This document shows, in pieces, positions 40,188 to 50,782 of a DNA stretch of 64,000 nucleotides. The position numbers and the translations under genes are program-made. Numbering within the stretch: the stretch's first letter is position 1; each line of letters starts with the position of its first letter. The DNA comes from Streptomyces sp. NBC_01224 (lineage in GTDB: Bacteria > Actinomycetota > Actinomycetes > Streptomycetales > Streptomycetaceae). The stretch is from NCBI RefSeq assembly GCF_036002945.1, contig NZ_CP108529.1, forward strand, positions 3,410,001 through 3,474,000, read 5' to 3'. The notes under the pieces are model-generated. The model worked only from the letters and a program-made list of their open reading frames with translations. It made no database searches and had not been told where the DNA came from.

Positions 40188-41009
40188 GTGGTGGTCTTTG
40201 CCGGACAGGGCGACGCCCGCCGTTCGATGTCCCTGCTGTGGCGCGCCGAGCAGTCGGCGCAGCCGCGCCGCAGCCCCGGGCCGGGCCCCAGGCCGGGGCT
40301 GAGCGTGGACGCGATCGTGACCGCAGCGATCGCCGTCGCCGACGAGGACGGCATGGCCGCGCTCTCGATGCGCGCGGTGGGCGAGCGGCTGGGCCGTACG
40401 GCGATGGCGCTCTACACCTACGTCCCCAGCAAGAGCGAGCTGCTGGACCTGATGTATGACGCCGTCCACGCCGAGCTGCCCACCCAGTACGCCGGCATCG
40501 ACAACTGGCGTACGGGACTGGATGATTGGGCGCGGGACACGCTCGCGTTCCTCCTCCGCCACCCCTGGGTGCTCCAGGTCTCCCAGGCCCGCCCGGTCCT
40601 CGGCCCGCACGAGTACGCCGGCCTCGACACGCTCGTACGCCTGCTGAACGGAACCGGGCTCGACGCCCCGCTCCTGCGGCGGCTGGTGGGCACGCTGACC
40701 CACTTCGTCCGCGGCTGCGCCGGGACGGTCGCCGAGGCGCGGCAGGCCGCGGCGGTGACGGGCGAGCCGGACGAGGAGTGGTGGTTCGCCCGCTCGGCGC
40801 TGCTGGGCGAGGTGGCGCCCGACTTCACGGACCGTTATCCGAGCCTGAGCGCGATGGAGAGCGAGGGCACCCCGCAGCAGCCACCCTCCGCCCCCGGCGA
40901 GGAGGCGATGCCGTACCTGGAACGCGAGGCGCGGGAGACGTTCACCGTCGGACTCGATGTGCTGCTCGACGGGATCGAGGCGGCGATCCGGCGTACGGGC
41001 GCGCCGTGA
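40188..41009 (+). CDS. TetR-family transcription regulator
   Basis: A 273-residue regulator. An N-terminal helix-turn-helix (SVDAIVTAAIAVADEDGMAA, then LGRTAMALYTYVPSKSELLD) is followed by a large helical ligand domain with the TetR C-terminal-type motif (HPWVLQVSQARPVLGPHEYA). The start is GTG 40188 with AAGGAG at 6 bases, embedded in the second operator repeat. It most likely represses itself and the divergent siderophore flavoprotein gene. Confidence 0.9.
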   Translation: MVVFAGQGDARRSMSLLWRAEQSAQPRRSPGPGPRPGLSVDAIVTAAIAVADEDGMAALSMRAVGERLGRTAMALYTYVPSKSELLDLMYDAVHAELPTQYAGIDNWRTGLDDWARDTLAFLLRHPWVLQVSQARPVLGPHEYAGLDTLVRLLNGTGLDAPLLRRLVGTLTHFVRGCAGTVAEARQAAAVTGEPDEEWWFARSALLGEVAPDFTDRYPSLSAMESEGTPQQPPSAPGEEAMPYLEREARETFTVGLDVLLDGIEAAIRRTGAP

Positions 41010-41025
41010 GCCCACGAGCGCGCGT

Positions 41026-41060
41026 CGCCGCCGCGGTGCCCGGTCGGCATCGCGGCGGCG
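41026..41060. terminator. 15-bp bidirectional hairpin
   Basis: CGCCGCCGCGGTGCC and GGCATCGCGGCGGCG (one mismatch) with a 5-base loop, between the convergent TetR and trypsin-like genes. Confidence 0.8.
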
Positions 41061-41075
41061 GCGTGGCTCATGAAC

Positions 41076-41936
41076 TCACGGCTTGGGCAGGGCACATCCC
41101 GGCCGGTTGAGGTCGAACTTGTTGCCGGCGCCGATGCACGGCACGATGCCGTAGGTCTCCTGGGCGTAGTTGATGCCCTGGCGCACCGTCACATTGCCGC
41201 TCTCGTCGACCTCGCACGGGTTGTTGTCCGTGCACTGCTGCCCGTCCTCGTTGCCGGTGTTGTTGACGGCGACGACCTTGCCGGTCGCGTTGTCGATCAC
41301 CGGGGAGCCGGATGTACCGCCGATGGTCTGGCAGGCGGGGGTGTAGCGGACCGAGTCCTTCCAGGTCCATTCACCCTCCTTGAGGCGGTAGACGAAACCG
41401 TCCACATTGCAGGCGTACGTGCGCTTCCAGTAGCCGGAGACCACCGTGATCGCGGTGCCCTGGACCGGGTGCGCGGTGTTGAGCTCCAGCGCCTTGATGC
41501 CGTAGCTGCTCTCGATCTGGGCATAGGTGCGGGTGAGTTGGTACACCGAGATGTCGGTGTCGGTCATCGTCCCGTACGCGATCTTGCTCGCCCGCAGGGT
41601 GCCGACTCCGCTGCCCGAGGCGTTCAGCAGGGTGAAGCTACGGGTGGACGGCTGGTCGAACACGACCTCTCCCGGCCCCGGGAATCCCGACTCCATGCAG
41701 TGCCCGTTGGAGAGCACGAGCGCGGGGTCGGTGGGCTGGGAGCCGGGCGTACGGACGACGGAGCCGGAACAGTTGCTGAGCGCGACGGTCCCGGCGAAGT
41801 TGACCGCCTTGGGCCTGAGCTTCGTCTTGACGGTGCCGGCCGATGCCACGTCGTGGCCGGCAACCGCGGTCGCGGGTGCGATTCCCGCCCCGAGCAGCAG
41901 AACGGTGAAGAGCGCGCCGACGAGAGGCTTCTTCAT
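41076..41936 (-). CDS. Secreted trypsin-like serine protease
   Basis: A 286-residue S1/S46-like protease. Signal peptide KKPLVGALFTVLLLGAGIAP up to about AVA26. The triad is His79 (LVLSNGHCMES), Asp126 or Asp128 (TMTDTDISVYQL) and Ser209 (IGGTSGSPVI). At least seven Cys allow disulfides, typical of secreted enzymes. The ATG at 41936 follows GGAGGGG at good distance. It is monocistronic and convergent with the TetR gene. Confidence 0.9.
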   Translation of the reverse strand: MKKPLVGALFTVLLLGAGIAPATAVAGHDVASAGTVKTKLRPKAVNFAGTVALSNCSGSVVRTPGSQPTDPALVLSNGHCMESGFPGPGEVVFDQPSTRSFTLLNASGSGVGTLRASKIAYGTMTDTDISVYQLTRTYAQIESSYGIKALELNTAHPVQGTAITVVSGYWKRTYACNVDGFVYRLKEGEWTWKDSVRYTPACQTIGGTSGSPVIDNATGKVVAVNNTGNEDGQQCTDNNPCEVDESGNVTVRQGINYAQETYGIVPCIGAGNKFDLNRPGCALPKP

Positions 41937-42109
41937 GTGGGGGTCCCCTCCAGTGACCTGTGCAGGGCCCAAGTGGCCCCTGCTACCGAAATTGCTTCGG
42001 TTTTGACATGCGCATGTTGGCGCACGGCAGGGGCCCCCACAAGGGGTGGTTTCAAGCCGTCGGGTCTCAGGCCGTTCGGTCTCAAGCCGTCCGGACCGAG
42101 CCCCCGGCC

Positions 42110-42976
42110 TCAGGCCGTGGTCCGCTCCACCGGGATCCAGAGCTCCGCCTCGGCCTCCCCGGCGTCCTGCGACACCCGGGTGCGCAGGATCTCGGGACCG
42201 GGCCTGCTCCGGTACGGATTGGACGGGAACCACTGGGTGAACACATCCCGCCACAGGTACTGAAGTGCCTGCGGGTAGGGCCCGGAGTTCTCGAAGACGG
42301 CCCAGGTGCCCGCCGGGACCACCAGTGCGTCCAGGTCCTCGGGCACGGCCCCACCGGTCACCACGGCGTGGTAGTAGTCGAGTTCGGTCCCCTCCGCCCG
42401 GCTGTCGGCGAGGTTGTCGCTCACCGAGACGATCCCCTCCGGTTCCTGGTCGGACAGTTCCGCGATGCGCCGCATCGTCTCCTGTCCGATGCCCCGGATG
42501 AACTCGGCGATGGCCGGGTTCACCCCCTCGTGCACGAGCGGAACCCGCGCCTTCTTCCCGACCACACGGAACTCCTCCTTCTCCACGATCCGGTACCGCA
42601 TGCTGCCGCTCCCTTCGACCACGAGGTGGAAGGACATCCGGGGCTGGGACCGCAGAGCCGCACCGGTCCGTCTGGCCTCGCCGGGACCGACGCCGTGCAT
42701 GACCCGGAACGCCCGCGCGAACGCCTCGCCCGAGGTGTAGCCGTAGCGCACCGCGATCTCCAGCAGCGTCCGCTCCCCTGCCAGCACCTCGGCACCCGCG
42801 ATCGTCAGTCGTCGGCGCCGGATGTATTCCGACAGGGGCATCCCGGCCAACGCCGAGAACATCCGCCGGAAGTGATACTCCGACGTCAGCGCGATCCGCG
42901 CCGGCTCGGCCGCATCGATCCGCTGATCGAGGCGGCACTCGATGTGCTCCATGGCCTGGTTCAGCCGTTCCAGCAC
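42110..42976 (-). CDS. AraC-family regulator with GyrI-like effector domain
   Basis: A 288-residue regulator. The AraC helix-turn-helix pair is N-terminal (ALTSEYHFRRMFSALAGMPL, then SGEAFARAFRVMHGVGPGEA). The C-terminal GyrI/Rob-type ligand-binding domain has MRYRIVEKEEFRVVGKKARV and GTWAVFENSGPYPQALQYLW. Such proteins usually sense cationic or drug-like ligands. The start is GTG 42976 with AAGGAG seven bases upstream. No clear target gene lies adjacent. Confidence 0.9.
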   Translation of the reverse strand: MLERLNQAMEHIECRLDQRIDAAEPARIALTSEYHFRRMFSALAGMPLSEYIRRRRLTIAGAEVLAGERTLLEIAVRYGYTSGEAFARAFRVMHGVGPGEARRTGAALRSQPRMSFHLVVEGSGSMRYRIVEKEEFRVVGKKARVPLVHEGVNPAIAEFIRGIGQETMRRIAELSDQEPEGIVSVSDNLADSRAEGTELDYYHAVVTGGAVPEDLDALVVPAGTWAVFENSGPYPQALQYLWRDVFTQWFPSNPYRSRPGPEILRTRVSQDAGEAEAELWIPVERTTA

Positions 42977-43101
42977 CCCGGACTCCTTCCCTTACGAGCA
43001 CTCACGTTAGGAAGCGCGCACGCCGTCGGACCCGACATTCTGTGCCCGGATCGGTCGGGTCGGATGGGGCGGTGCGCCGAAGCGGGCCAGGCAGTGCCAG
43101 A

Positions 43102-43142
43102 CCATGTCGAGCCGCCTGCCCGCGGACCGGGACTCGACATGG
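43102..43142. terminator. Long-loop inverted repeat downstream of the SpoIIE phosphatase
   Basis: CCATGTCGAG and CTCGACATGG are exact 10-bp complements separated by 21 bases. They lie about 105 bases beyond the stop of the leftward gene at 43247 and upstream of the AraC gene (starts 42976). It could be a terminator or a regulatory dyad. Confidence 0.4.
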
Positions 43143-43246
43143 CTCAGGGCCCGCGCCTGCGGCGACGGGTATGGGGCTGCGTTCACCGGCGCAGTGTGCC
43201 GGAGTGGGGTTCGCCGCCGCACCCGGATTGCGTCAGGCCGCCGGTA

Positions 43247-45166
43247 TCAGGCCTTGTCCGCCCGGGTCGACGTCCAGGTTCGCCGCTCACGGGAGTCCCC
43301 CGCCACCGCTTGCAGCACCAGTACCGAGAGGTCGTCCTCGAGCGGCCCCACCCCGAAGTCGTGCGCCGCGCGCCGTACGTGCTCCGCAAGGGCCTTCGCG
43401 CCCAGCCCCATACCCTGCCGGAGCACATCGGCCAGACCGTCGTTGTCGTCCAACTGCCAGTTGCCACAGCGGCGTTCGGTGACTCCGTCGGTCACACACA
43501 ACAATGTCTCGCCGGGCGCGAGGCGGAAGGTGCCGGCCCGGAATTCAGCACCCTCATCGATGCCGAGCAGCATCTGGGGTTCGGAGGCCGGTTCCACCCT
43601 GCCGTCGGCGAACATGTGCAGCGGCGGGGGATGACCTGCGCTGGCGACCGTGCAGCGGGCTCCGGCCACGCCCGGGTCGACCATCAACTCCCCGTACAGC
43701 AGGCTCAGGAAGCGGGAGCCCGTCAGCTCGGCGCCGAGGGCGAATGCCTCGGCGCTCTCTTCCGCCATGGCGACGTTCAGCCGGCCGAGCACCGACTCCA
43801 CGCCATGCCCCTCGCGCGCCAGCAGTCTCACCAGGTGCCGGGCGAGGCCGGTGACGGACATCGCCTCCGGGTCCTTTCCCTGCACGTCCCCGAGCAGGAA
43901 GCACCAGCGGTCCTCGCCCATCGGGAAGATGTCGTAGAAGTCGCCGCCGACGGTCTGGCCCTCGCCGTGCGGCTCGTAGACGATCGCCGTGTCGACGCCG
44001 GCGATCCTGGCCAGCGTCGCCGGCAGTTGCCTGCGCTGGAGCGCGGCGCTGATCCTGCGCTGCCGGGTGTACTGGCGGGCGGTGAACACGGCCTGCGCGA
44101 CCCTGCGGGCCACGTCCTGCACCATCCGCACCACGGTGTCGGTCATCTGCGACTGCCCGGCCCGGCCGAGCAGCAGTACGCCCTGGTCGGTGTCGCGGGC
44201 GACAAGCGGGAAGGCGAACGCCGACCCGCCCGCACGGTCGGCGCCGGCACTCTCGGGCCACGGCCAGGGCGTACCCCCGCTGCGGAGCGCGGCGGGCGGC
44301 GGAATCCGTTCCAGTTCCTCGCGCAGCGGAGCGATGCGCTGCTCGTCGGCGTGCCAGACCCGGGACAGTTGCAGGCCCCTCCCCGGCGTGCTGAGCCAGA
44401 TGCCGCACCAGTCCGCGAGCCGGGGTACGAGCATCTGGGCCGCGAGCGCGGTGACCATGGCTTCGTCGAGCTGCCCCGCCAGGAGTTCGCTGGTCTCGGC
44501 GAGGAACGACGGGCCGCCGCGGTCGGTCCACTCGGGGGTGTACCCGTGGGCATGCGCCGGATGTACGGGGGGCCCTGCGTCATGGGACCGTGCGTCACTG
44601 CCGGGCTCGGCGGTACCGGGCCCGGAGGAGGCCGGCTCTGTCACAGGTGTCTCTCTCGCCGCGACCTCCAGCCGGAACCAGACCCGCTTCTCCGCCCGCC
44701 GGTAGGTCACGCCCCAGGACTCCGAGAGCGCGTTCACCAGCTGGAGCCCGAAGCCGGGCTCACCGTGCCGGGTGTCCACTGGGCCGCGCACCCCTCTGGA
44801 GGGGTGACGGTCCACGACCTCCACGACGACACCCACCCGGGTGACCGGGTTCCGCTCCAGGCGGCAGACCACGTCGATATCGGTGCCGGCGTACATGACG
44901 GCATTGGTGACCAGTTCGCTGACGAGCAGGACGGCGTCATCGACGAGCTCCTCGATCTCCCCGGGGATCGGAACCGGAGCAGGGGCCGCGCCCGCATCGG
45001 GAGTCGCATCGGTGGCCGACGCCCCGCTCCCGTCCGCGAGCTCCGCCGTCCACCCATGGAGCGCCGCACACACGAATTCCCGCGCCCGGGCGGCCGCCAG
45101 CTGGTTCGCCGACAGCCCCTTCCTGGACACGGACTGGCTCGCGTGTACGGACAACGGGATCACCAT
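43247..45166 (-). CDS. RsbW-like ATPase fused to SpoIIE-type PP2C phosphatase
   Basis: A 639-residue signalling protein. Residues about 15-170 are a serine-kinase-type ATPase domain with [20 protein letters not shown] (N-box) and [20 protein letters not shown] (G-box). The middle, about 215-400, is GAF-like. The C-terminal PP2C/SpoIIE domain (about 410-620) has [35 protein letters not shown] and [14 protein letters not shown] with metal-ligand Asp residues. It likely phosphorylates and dephosphorylates anti-anti-sigma factors. The ATG at 45166 has GGGAGGA very close; the adjacent GTG at 45163 is a fair alternative. Confidence 0.88.
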   Translation of the reverse strand: MVIPLSVHASQSVSRKGLSANQLAAARAREFVCAALHGWTAELADGSGASATDATPDAGAAPAPVPIPGEIEELVDDAVLLVSELVTNAVMYAGTDIDVVCRLERNPVTRVGVVVEVVDRHPSRGVRGPVDTRHGEPGFGLQLVNALSESWGVTYRRAEKRVWFRLEVAARETPVTEPASSGPGTAEPGSDARSHDAGPPVHPAHAHGYTPEWTDRGGPSFLAETSELLAGQLDEAMVTALAAQMLVPRLADWCGIWLSTPGRGLQLSRVWHADEQRIAPLREELERIPPPAALRSGGTPWPWPESAGADRAGGSAFAFPLVARDTDQGVLLLGRAGQSQMTDTVVRMVQDVARRVAQAVFTARQYTRQRRISAALQRRQLPATLARIAGVDTAIVYEPHGEGQTVGGDFYDIFPMGEDRWCFLLGDVQGKDPEAMSVTGLARHLVRLLAREGHGVESVLGRLNVAMAEESAEAFALGAELTGSRFLSLLYGELMVDPGVAGARCTVASAGHPPPLHMFADGRVEPASEPQMLLGIDEGAEFRAGTFRLAPGETLLCVTDGVTERRCGNWQLDDNDGLADVLRQGMGLGAKALAEHVRRAAHDFGVGPLEDDLSVLVLQAVAGDSRERRTWTSTRADKA

Positions 45167-45286
45167 TCCTCCCGTATGCACCAAATACGCACGAGAAAGA
45201 GTGCTTTCGTGCGCTTTATACTATGACATGCGTCACTGAATGAATCTCCGGTGAGCACCAATGGATCTTGGGCGGAGGGTGTTTCC

Positions 45287-48200
45287 ATGGCACTGGCCCC
45301 GGCCCGGCCCGGCACACAGTCAGACGGACAGTGGGTTCGTGCGAGCGATCTGCGCCCGTTGCTCGCCGCGATGAAGGCCCTGTGCGACGGAGATTTCACG
45401 GCGCGGGTGGAGGAATCGGAGGAACGGGGCGGAGTGGCGCTGCCCGACGGGGTGCCGGCCGAAATGGCCGGGGTGTTCCAGCAGATCGTCGCGCGGAACG
45501 CGCATCTCGCCTCGGAGCTCCAGCGGGTACGCCACGAGATCATCCGACAGGGACGGCTGGACGAGCGGATCTCGGCGAGTCCCGGCTCGGGGACCTGGAC
45601 GACGAACATCGAGGCCGCCAATACGGTGCTCGAAGCGCTGGTGGTACCGGTCGCCAAGGCCACCCGGGTGCTCGACGCCGTCGCGGACGGTGATCTGACC
45701 CAGCACGTCGATCTGCACGACGGGAGCCGCCAGCTCCGCGGCGACCTGCGGCGCCTGGGCATCGGCGTGAACCGCATGGTGGACCAGCTCTCCCTCTTCA
45801 CCGGTGAGGTGACCCGGGTCGCCCGCGAGGTCGGCACCGAGGGCCGTCTCGGCGGCCGGGCGAAGGCGCAGGGGCTGTCGGGCGACTGGCTCCATGTGAC
45901 CGAAGCGGTCAATACGATGGCGTCCCGGCTTACGGCGCAGGTGCGGGACATCGCGGTCGTGACGACGGCGGTGGCACGCGGCGACCTGACGCAGCAGGTG
46001 ACGGTCGAAGCCACCGGCGAGCTGCTGGAGCTGAAGCTCACGGTCAACACCATGGTCGACCAGCTGCGGGCGTTCGCCGACGAGGTGACCAGGGTCGCCC
46101 GCGAGGTCGGCACCGAGGGCCAGCTCGGCGGCCGTGCCCAGGTCAGGGGCGTGTCCGGGGTCTGGAAGGACCTCACCGACAACGTCAACTTCATGGCGTC
46201 CAACCTGACGTCCCAGGTCCGCAACATCGCCCAGGTGACCACCGCTGTCGCCAACGGCGACCTCAGTCAGAAGATCACCGTGGACGCGCGGGGCGAGATC
46301 CTGCAGCTGAAGTCGACGATCAACACCATGGTCGACCAGCTCTCCGCCTTCGCCGACGAGGTCACCCGGGTCGCCCGCGAGGTCGGCACCGAGGGCCAGC
46401 TCGGCGGCCGCGCCCACGTCAGGGGCGTGTCCGGGGTCTGGAAGGACCTCACCGACAACGTCAACTTCATGGCCGACAACCTCACCTCCCAGGTCCGCAA
46501 CATCGCCCAGGTCGCCACCGCGGTCGCCGAGGGCGACCTCGGCAAGACGATCACCGTGGAGGCCAAGGGGGAGATCCTGGAGCTGAAGTCGACGATCAAC
46601 ACCATGGTCGACCAGCTCTCCGCCTTCGCCGACGAGGTCACCCGCGTCGCCCGCGAGGTCGGCACCGAGGGCAACCTGGGCGGTCAGGCGCAGGTCAGGG
46701 GCGCTTCCGGGGTCTGGAAGGACCTCACCGACAACGTCAACCGCATGGCGCTCAATCTGACCTCTCAGGTCCGCAACATCGCCCAGGTGACCACCGCCGT
46801 CGCCAACGGCGACCTGTCGAAGAAGATCGACGTGGACGCGCGCGGCGAGATCCTGGAGCTGAAGGACACCGTCAACACGATGGTCCAGCAGCTGCGGGCG
46901 TTCGCGGACGAGGTGACCAGGGTGGCCCGCGAGGTCGGCACCGAGGGGCGACTCGGCGGCCAGGCCCAGGTCCACGGCGTCTCGGGGGTCTGGAAGAACC
47001 TCACCGACAACGTCAACTTCATGGCCGACAACCTCACCTCCCAGGTCCGCAACATCGCCCAGGTCGCCACCGCGGTCGCCGAGGGTGACCTGTCGAAGAA
47101 GATCGACGTGGACGCGCGCGGCGAGATCCTGGAACTCAAGTCCACGATCAACACCATGGTCGACACGCTCTCCGCGTTCGCTTCCGAGGTGACACGAGTG
47201 GCCCGCGAAGTGGGCAGCGAGGGGCAGCTGGGCGGCCAGGCCCGGGTGGAGGGCGTCTACGGGACATGGAAGGGACTGACCACCAGCGTCAATGAGCTGG
47301 CACTGAACCTGACCACCCAGGTGCGCGCGATCGCCGAGGTCGCCAGCGCCGTCACGCAGGGCGACATGTCCGGCTCCATCTCGGTGGAGGCCCAGGGCGA
47401 GGTCGCCGCCCTGAAGAACAACATCAACCTCATGGTGGCGAACCTCCGTGAGACCACCCGCGCCAAGGACTGGCTGGAGTCGAACCTGACCCGTATCGCC
47501 GGACTCATGCAGGGCCACCGCGACCTGGTCGAGGTCGCCGACCTGATCCTGCGCGAGCTGACCCCTCTGGTGAACGCCCAGTACGGCGCGTTCTTCCTGG
47601 CCGAGGCGGGTGCGGCACCCGGTGAGGATCTTGAGCTCCTGGCCGGTTACGGCACCGGACAGCCCGAAGGCCGCCGCCGGCGTACCCGGCTCAGCCTCGA
47701 CGCTCCCGGCTGGGGTCTGATCACCCAGGCCGCCACGGAGAAACGGCGGATCCTCATCGAGGCGGTCCCCACGGAATACATCACCATCAGTTCCGGCCTC
47801 GGCGCCGCGCCCCCGGCCAGTGTCGTCATCCTGCCGATCCTCTTCGAGGACCGGGTGCTCGGAGTCATCGAACTGGCCTCGTTCAGCCGTTTCAGCGAGG
47901 TCCACCTCGCTTTTGTCGACCAGTTCGTGAACACCATCGGTGTCTCCATCAACACCATCATCGCCAACTCCCGTACCGAGTCGCTCCTCTCGGAATCCCA
48001 GCGCCTCACCGTCGAACTGCGCAAGCGTTCCGACGAGTTGCAGCTCACCAACGCCGAGCTGGAGGAGAAGGCGGCGCTGCTGGCCACGTCCTCCCAGTAC
48101 AAGTCGGAATTCCTGGCAAACATGTCGCACGAATTGCGCACCCCGCTCAACTCGCTCCTCGTGCTGTCCCGGCTGCTCGCCGACAACCCCGACGACCACC

Positions 48201-49591
48201 TCTCCCCGCAGGAGGTGGAGTTCGCCGTCACCATCCACCGGGCGGGCTCCGACCTGCTGCAACTGATCAACGACATCCTCGATCTGTCGAAGATCGAAGC
48301 AGGCCGGATGGATGTGCATCCCAAGACGCTGCCGCTGAACAAGCTGCTCGACTACGTACGGGCGACGTTCCAGCCGCTCTCCCGGGACCGCGGCCTGTCG
48401 TTCGACATCGAGGTCGGCGAGGACGTGCCCCTCGAACTCTTCTCCGACGAGCAGCGTCTCCAGCAGATCCTCCGCAACCTCCTCTCCAACGCGATGAAGT
48501 TCACCTCGTCCGGCGGAGTGCAACTGCTCGTCGAACGCGCGACGCCCTCGGACTTCGAGGAGGAGACGCTGCGCAATGCCGACGCCGTCATCGCCATGAG
48601 CGTCAAGGACACCGGAATCGGTATCCCGCCGGAGAAGCTCGACGCGATCTTCGAGGCGTTCCAGCAGTCCGACGGCACCACCAACCGCAAATACGGCGGC
48701 ACCGGGCTCGGCCTCTCCATCAGCCGGGAAATGGCGGGCCTGCTCGGCGGCCGGATCATCGCCGAGAGCGAGCCGGACGCCGGTTCCACCTTCACCCTCT
48801 TCGTCCCCGCGCACTACACAAGTCCGCCCTCCGACGCCGTCCCCGCGGTCGAACCGCGCCCCGCGAGCGGCGCCACCCGGGCCATCGCCGGACCCGCCCG
48901 CCTGGTCGGCCGGCCCGCGGCCCGGCCCGGAGCCGCGCAGACCGATGCGCTCAGCACCCAGGATTCCTTGTCCCGCACCGGAACCCGGCCCGACAGCGAC
49001 GACGACGGCGTCAGCTGGCCCGAGACGACCCGGCTCAAGGACTGGCTGACCGGCCGCGCCGCCGGCGTGCTGGCCAACCGTCGCATCCTCATCGTCGACG
49101 ACGACATCCGGAACGTCTTCGCGCTGACGCATGTGCTGGGCCGCGTCGGCATCAGCGTCAAATACGCGGAGAACGGCCGCGAGGGCCTTGAGGTCCTCGA
49201 TCGGACGCCTGACGTATCACTGGTACTGATGGACATCATGATGCCCGAAATGGATGGGTACGAGATGATCGCGGCGATCCGCCGCACACCTCGTTTCGCG
49301 GACCTGCCGGTCATCGCGCTCACCGCGAAGGCCATGCCCGGTGACCGGGAGAAAGCCATCGAGAGCGGCGCGAACGACTACGTCCCCAAGCCGGTGGACG
49401 TCGACCGCCTGCTGTCCGTGATCTGCCGGCTCCTCGACCCGCAGTGCACTTCGCCGGAGCCGCGGCCCGGTCCTTCCGACAACACCCGCTCCACGGACCG
49501 GGACCGGAGCGACATCCTCCCCGACCAGGACGACGACGGCACCCCCACCGACAGGAACGACGACAACGACGCGACAGGGCGGCCATCATGA
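45287..49591 (+). CDS. Giant soluble hybrid histidine kinase with HAMP array
   Basis: A 1434-residue protein without membrane segments. Order: N-terminal HAMP-like region; six tandem 92-residue HAMP units (about residues 172-723); a GAF domain (about 745-895, [20 protein letters not shown]); HisKA with His948 ([20 protein letters not shown]); HATPase with [25 protein letters not shown] and [20 protein letters not shown]; a disordered Pro/Ala linker; and a receiver with Asp1316 ([17 protein letters not shown]). The layout recalls fungal group III (Nik1-type) kinases. The ATG at 45287 has GGAGGG seven bases upstream. The stop overlaps the next gene (ATGA). Confidence 0.93.
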   Translation: MALAPARPGTQSDGQWVRASDLRPLLAAMKALCDGDFTARVEESEERGGVALPDGVPAEMAGVFQQIVARNAHLASELQRVRHEIIRQGRLDERISASPGSGTWTTNIEAANTVLEALVVPVAKATRVLDAVADGDLTQHVDLHDGSRQLRGDLRRLGIGVNRMVDQLSLFTGEVTRVAREVGTEGRLGGRAKAQGLSGDWLHVTEAVNTMASRLTAQVRDIAVVTTAVARGDLTQQVTVEATGELLELKLTVNTMVDQLRAFADEVTRVAREVGTEGQLGGRAQVRGVSGVWKDLTDNVNFMASNLTSQVRNIAQVTTAVANGDLSQKITVDARGEILQLKSTINTMVDQLSAFADEVTRVAREVGTEGQLGGRAHVRGVSGVWKDLTDNVNFMADNLTSQVRNIAQVATAVAEGDLGKTITVEAKGEILELKSTINTMVDQLSAFADEVTRVAREVGTEGNLGGQAQVRGASGVWKDLTDNVNRMALNLTSQVRNIAQVTTAVANGDLSKKIDVDARGEILELKDTVNTMVQQLRAFADEVTRVAREVGTEGRLGGQAQVHGVSGVWKNLTDNVNFMADNLTSQVRNIAQVATAVAEGDLSKKIDVDARGEILELKSTINTMVDTLSAFASEVTRVAREVGSEGQLGGQARVEGVYGTWKGLTTSVNELALNLTTQVRAIAEVASAVTQGDMSGSISVEAQGEVAALKNNINLMVANLRETTRAKDWLESNLTRIAGLMQGHRDLVEVADLILRELTPLVNAQYGAFFLAEAGAAPGEDLELLAGYGTGQPEGRRRRTRLSLDAPGWGLITQAATEKRRILIEAVPTEYITISSGLGAAPPASVVILPILFEDRVLGVIELASFSRFSEVHLAFVDQFVNTIGVSINTIIANSRTESLLSESQRLTVELRKRSDELQLTNAELEEKAALLATSSQYKSEFLANMSHELRTPLNSLLVLSRLLADNPDDHLSPQEVEFAVTIHRAGSDLLQLINDILDLSKIEAGRMDVHPKTLPLNKLLDYVRATFQPLSRDRGLSFDIEVGEDVPLELFSDEQRLQQILRNLLSNAMKFTSSGGVQLLVERATPSDFEEETLRNADAVIAMSVKDTGIGIPPEKLDAIFEAFQQSDGTTNRKYGGTGLGLSISREMAGLLGGRIIAESEPDAGSTFTLFVPAHYTSPPSDAVPAVEPRPASGATRAIAGPARLVGRPAARPGAAQTDALSTQDSLSRTGTRPDSDDDGVSWPETTRLKDWLTGRAAGVLANRRILIVDDDIRNVFALTHVLGRVGISVKYAENGREGLEVLDRTPDVSLVLMDIMMPEMDGYEMIAAIRRTPRFADLPVIALTAKAMPGDREKAIESGANDYVPKPVDVDRLLSVICRLLDPQCTSPEPRPGPSDNTRSTDRDRSDILPDQDDDGTPTDRNDDNDATGRPS
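45800..47455 (+). repeat. Six tandem 276-bp HAMP-coding repeats
   Basis: Units start at 45800, 46076, 46352, 46628, 46904 and 47180, each 92 codons, reading [15 protein letters not shown]...VW..LTDNVN...[11 protein letters not shown]. The middle units share long stretches with few differences at DNA level, which suggests recent expansion or gene conversion. The first and last units have diverged most. Confidence 0.95.
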
Positions 49592-50316
49592 CGGCGACAC
49601 GGGACGCAGCATCGGAGACCTCCAGCATCCTCATCGTCGACGACATGGAGGAGAATCTGGTCGCCCTCGAAGCCGTACTCGGCTCGCTGGCCCAAGTGGT
49701 CCGCGCACAATCGGGCGAGGAAGCTCTCAAGGCGATGCTGCGCCAGGAGTTCGCGGTCGTGCTCATCGACGTGATGATGCCGGGCATGAACGGCTTCGAG
49801 ACCGCCGCCAACATCAAGGGCCTCGACCAGACGAAGGACGTCCCGATCATCCTGCTGACCGGTGCCGCAGTCGATCCGAACTACGCCTACCGCGGCTATA
49901 CGGTCGGCGCTGCCGATTTCCTGATCAAGCCGTTCGACCCCTGGCTGTTGCGGACCAAGGTCAACGTCTTCCTCGACCTGCACCGCAAGAACCGCCAACT
50001 CGTCGACCAGGCCGAGCAGTTGAAGCGTCTCCTGACGGCCGAAGGCGGCCACCCCGGGATCCCGTCGGCCGCCCCCGACCCGGCTCGCGCATCCGCCGAG
50101 CCGTCGTACGGTACGGACCACGCGGGCCCTGCGGACTCCGCGGAACACCCGGCGCCCCCGGAAGCGCCCGACCGGCTCGCCGAGGTCGCCGGCCAACTCG
50201 CCCAGGCGGAACTCCTGCTGCGAGACGCGGACAGCCCCGGCCGGGCCGACCTCGCCGACCGCATCGTCGAACTGGAACGGGCCGTGGAACTGCTGATGGC
50301 GGCCCGCGAGACGTAG
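49588..50316 (+). CDS. Response regulator without DNA-binding domain
   Basis: A 242-residue protein. The receiver domain (12-130) has SSILIVDDMEENLVALEAVL, Asp61 in VVLIDVMMPGMNGFE, Thr in ILLTGAAVDPN and Lys in ADFLIKPFDPW. The remainder is a Pro/Ala-rich linker and an acidic helix (DRLAEVAGQLAQAELLLRDA). No output domain is recognised. The ATG overlaps the stop of the HAMP-array kinase (ATGA), so the two are translated together and this is its likely phospho-relay partner. Confidence 0.9.
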   Translation: MTATRDAASETSSILIVDDMEENLVALEAVLGSLAQVVRAQSGEEALKAMLRQEFAVVLIDVMMPGMNGFETAANIKGLDQTKDVPIILLTGAAVDPNYAYRGYTVGAADFLIKPFDPWLLRTKVNVFLDLHRKNRQLVDQAEQLKRLLTAEGGHPGIPSAAPDPARASAEPSYGTDHAGPADSAEHPAPPEAPDRLAEVAGQLAQAELLLRDADSPGRADLADRIVELERAVELLMAARET

Positions 50317-50338
50317 GAACGCGCCCGGACGTGATTCA

Positions 50339-50686
50339 TCACGGCTGGGGCGGTGCCGTGCCCTGAAGGATGTTCTCCCTTCCCCACGCGCCGAGCGGCC
50401 CCAGCGCCTCGTTGAGTCCGACACCCAGCGGGGTCAGTGAATACTCGACGCGCGGAGGCACCTCCGCATGCACCTCGCGGTGCACGATGCCGTCCTCCTC
50501 CAGCTCCCGCAGATGTGACGTGAGCACCTTCTCCGTCACTCCGGGGACCATCCTGCGCAGCTCGCCGAAGCGGCACACCTGTTCATTGAGCGCCCAGAGG
50601 ATCAGCACCTTCCACTTGCCGCCGATCACATCCATCGCGGCGTCGATCCCGCAGACGTACGCCCCCGGCCTCCGTACGGTACCCAT
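50339..50686 (-). CDS. HxlR-family transcription regulator
   Basis: A 115-residue winged-helix regulator with DAAMDVIGGKWKVLILWALN, RFGELRRMVPGVTEKVLTSH and EYSLTPLGVGLNEAL, the standard HxlR order, and a single Cys near the N-terminus (YVCGIDAAMD), as in redox- or electrophile-sensing members. It is divergent from an NAD(P)-dependent oxidoreductase gene, with a CACTTCGAAGTG palindrome between them, and most likely controls that gene. Confidence 0.92.
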   Translation of the reverse strand: MGTVRRPGAYVCGIDAAMDVIGGKWKVLILWALNEQVCRFGELRRMVPGVTEKVLTSHLRELEEDGIVHREVHAEVPPRVEYSLTPLGVGLNEALGPLGAWGRENILQGTAPPQP

Positions 50687-50729
50687 GGTCCGCCCCTCCC
50701 ACCTGCTCGCTCACCCGGCGGTAACCACC

Positions 50730-50741
50730 CACTTCGAAGTG
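50730..50741. promoter_or_regulatory. CACTTCGAAGTG palindrome, probable HxlR operator
   Basis: A perfect 12-bp palindrome in the 96-bp divergent gap. It is followed by ACTT-gatc-ACTT half-sites (50745-50756). TAATCG just before the ATG at 50783 may be part of the oxidoreductase -10. Confidence 0.6.
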
Positions 50742-50782
50742 CGTACTTGATCACTTCCGGGCCTGCGACAAGCCTAATCGGC

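Noticed and set aside
41960..45226. 1088-codon rightward open frame
   Set aside because: Shadow of the AraC and SpoIIE-phosphatase genes on the other strand; low-complexity Arg/Pro/His translation.
45800..47455. Regularly spaced repeats resembling an array
   Set aside because: The 276-bp periodicity is coding (HAMP units), far longer than CRISPR repeats, without spacers.
45320..49132. 1270-codon leftward open frame opposite the hybrid kinase
   Set aside because: Its translation merely mirrors the HAMP repeats (repeating [12 protein letters not shown] text) and has no family features; the forward frame has all domains and a ribosome site.
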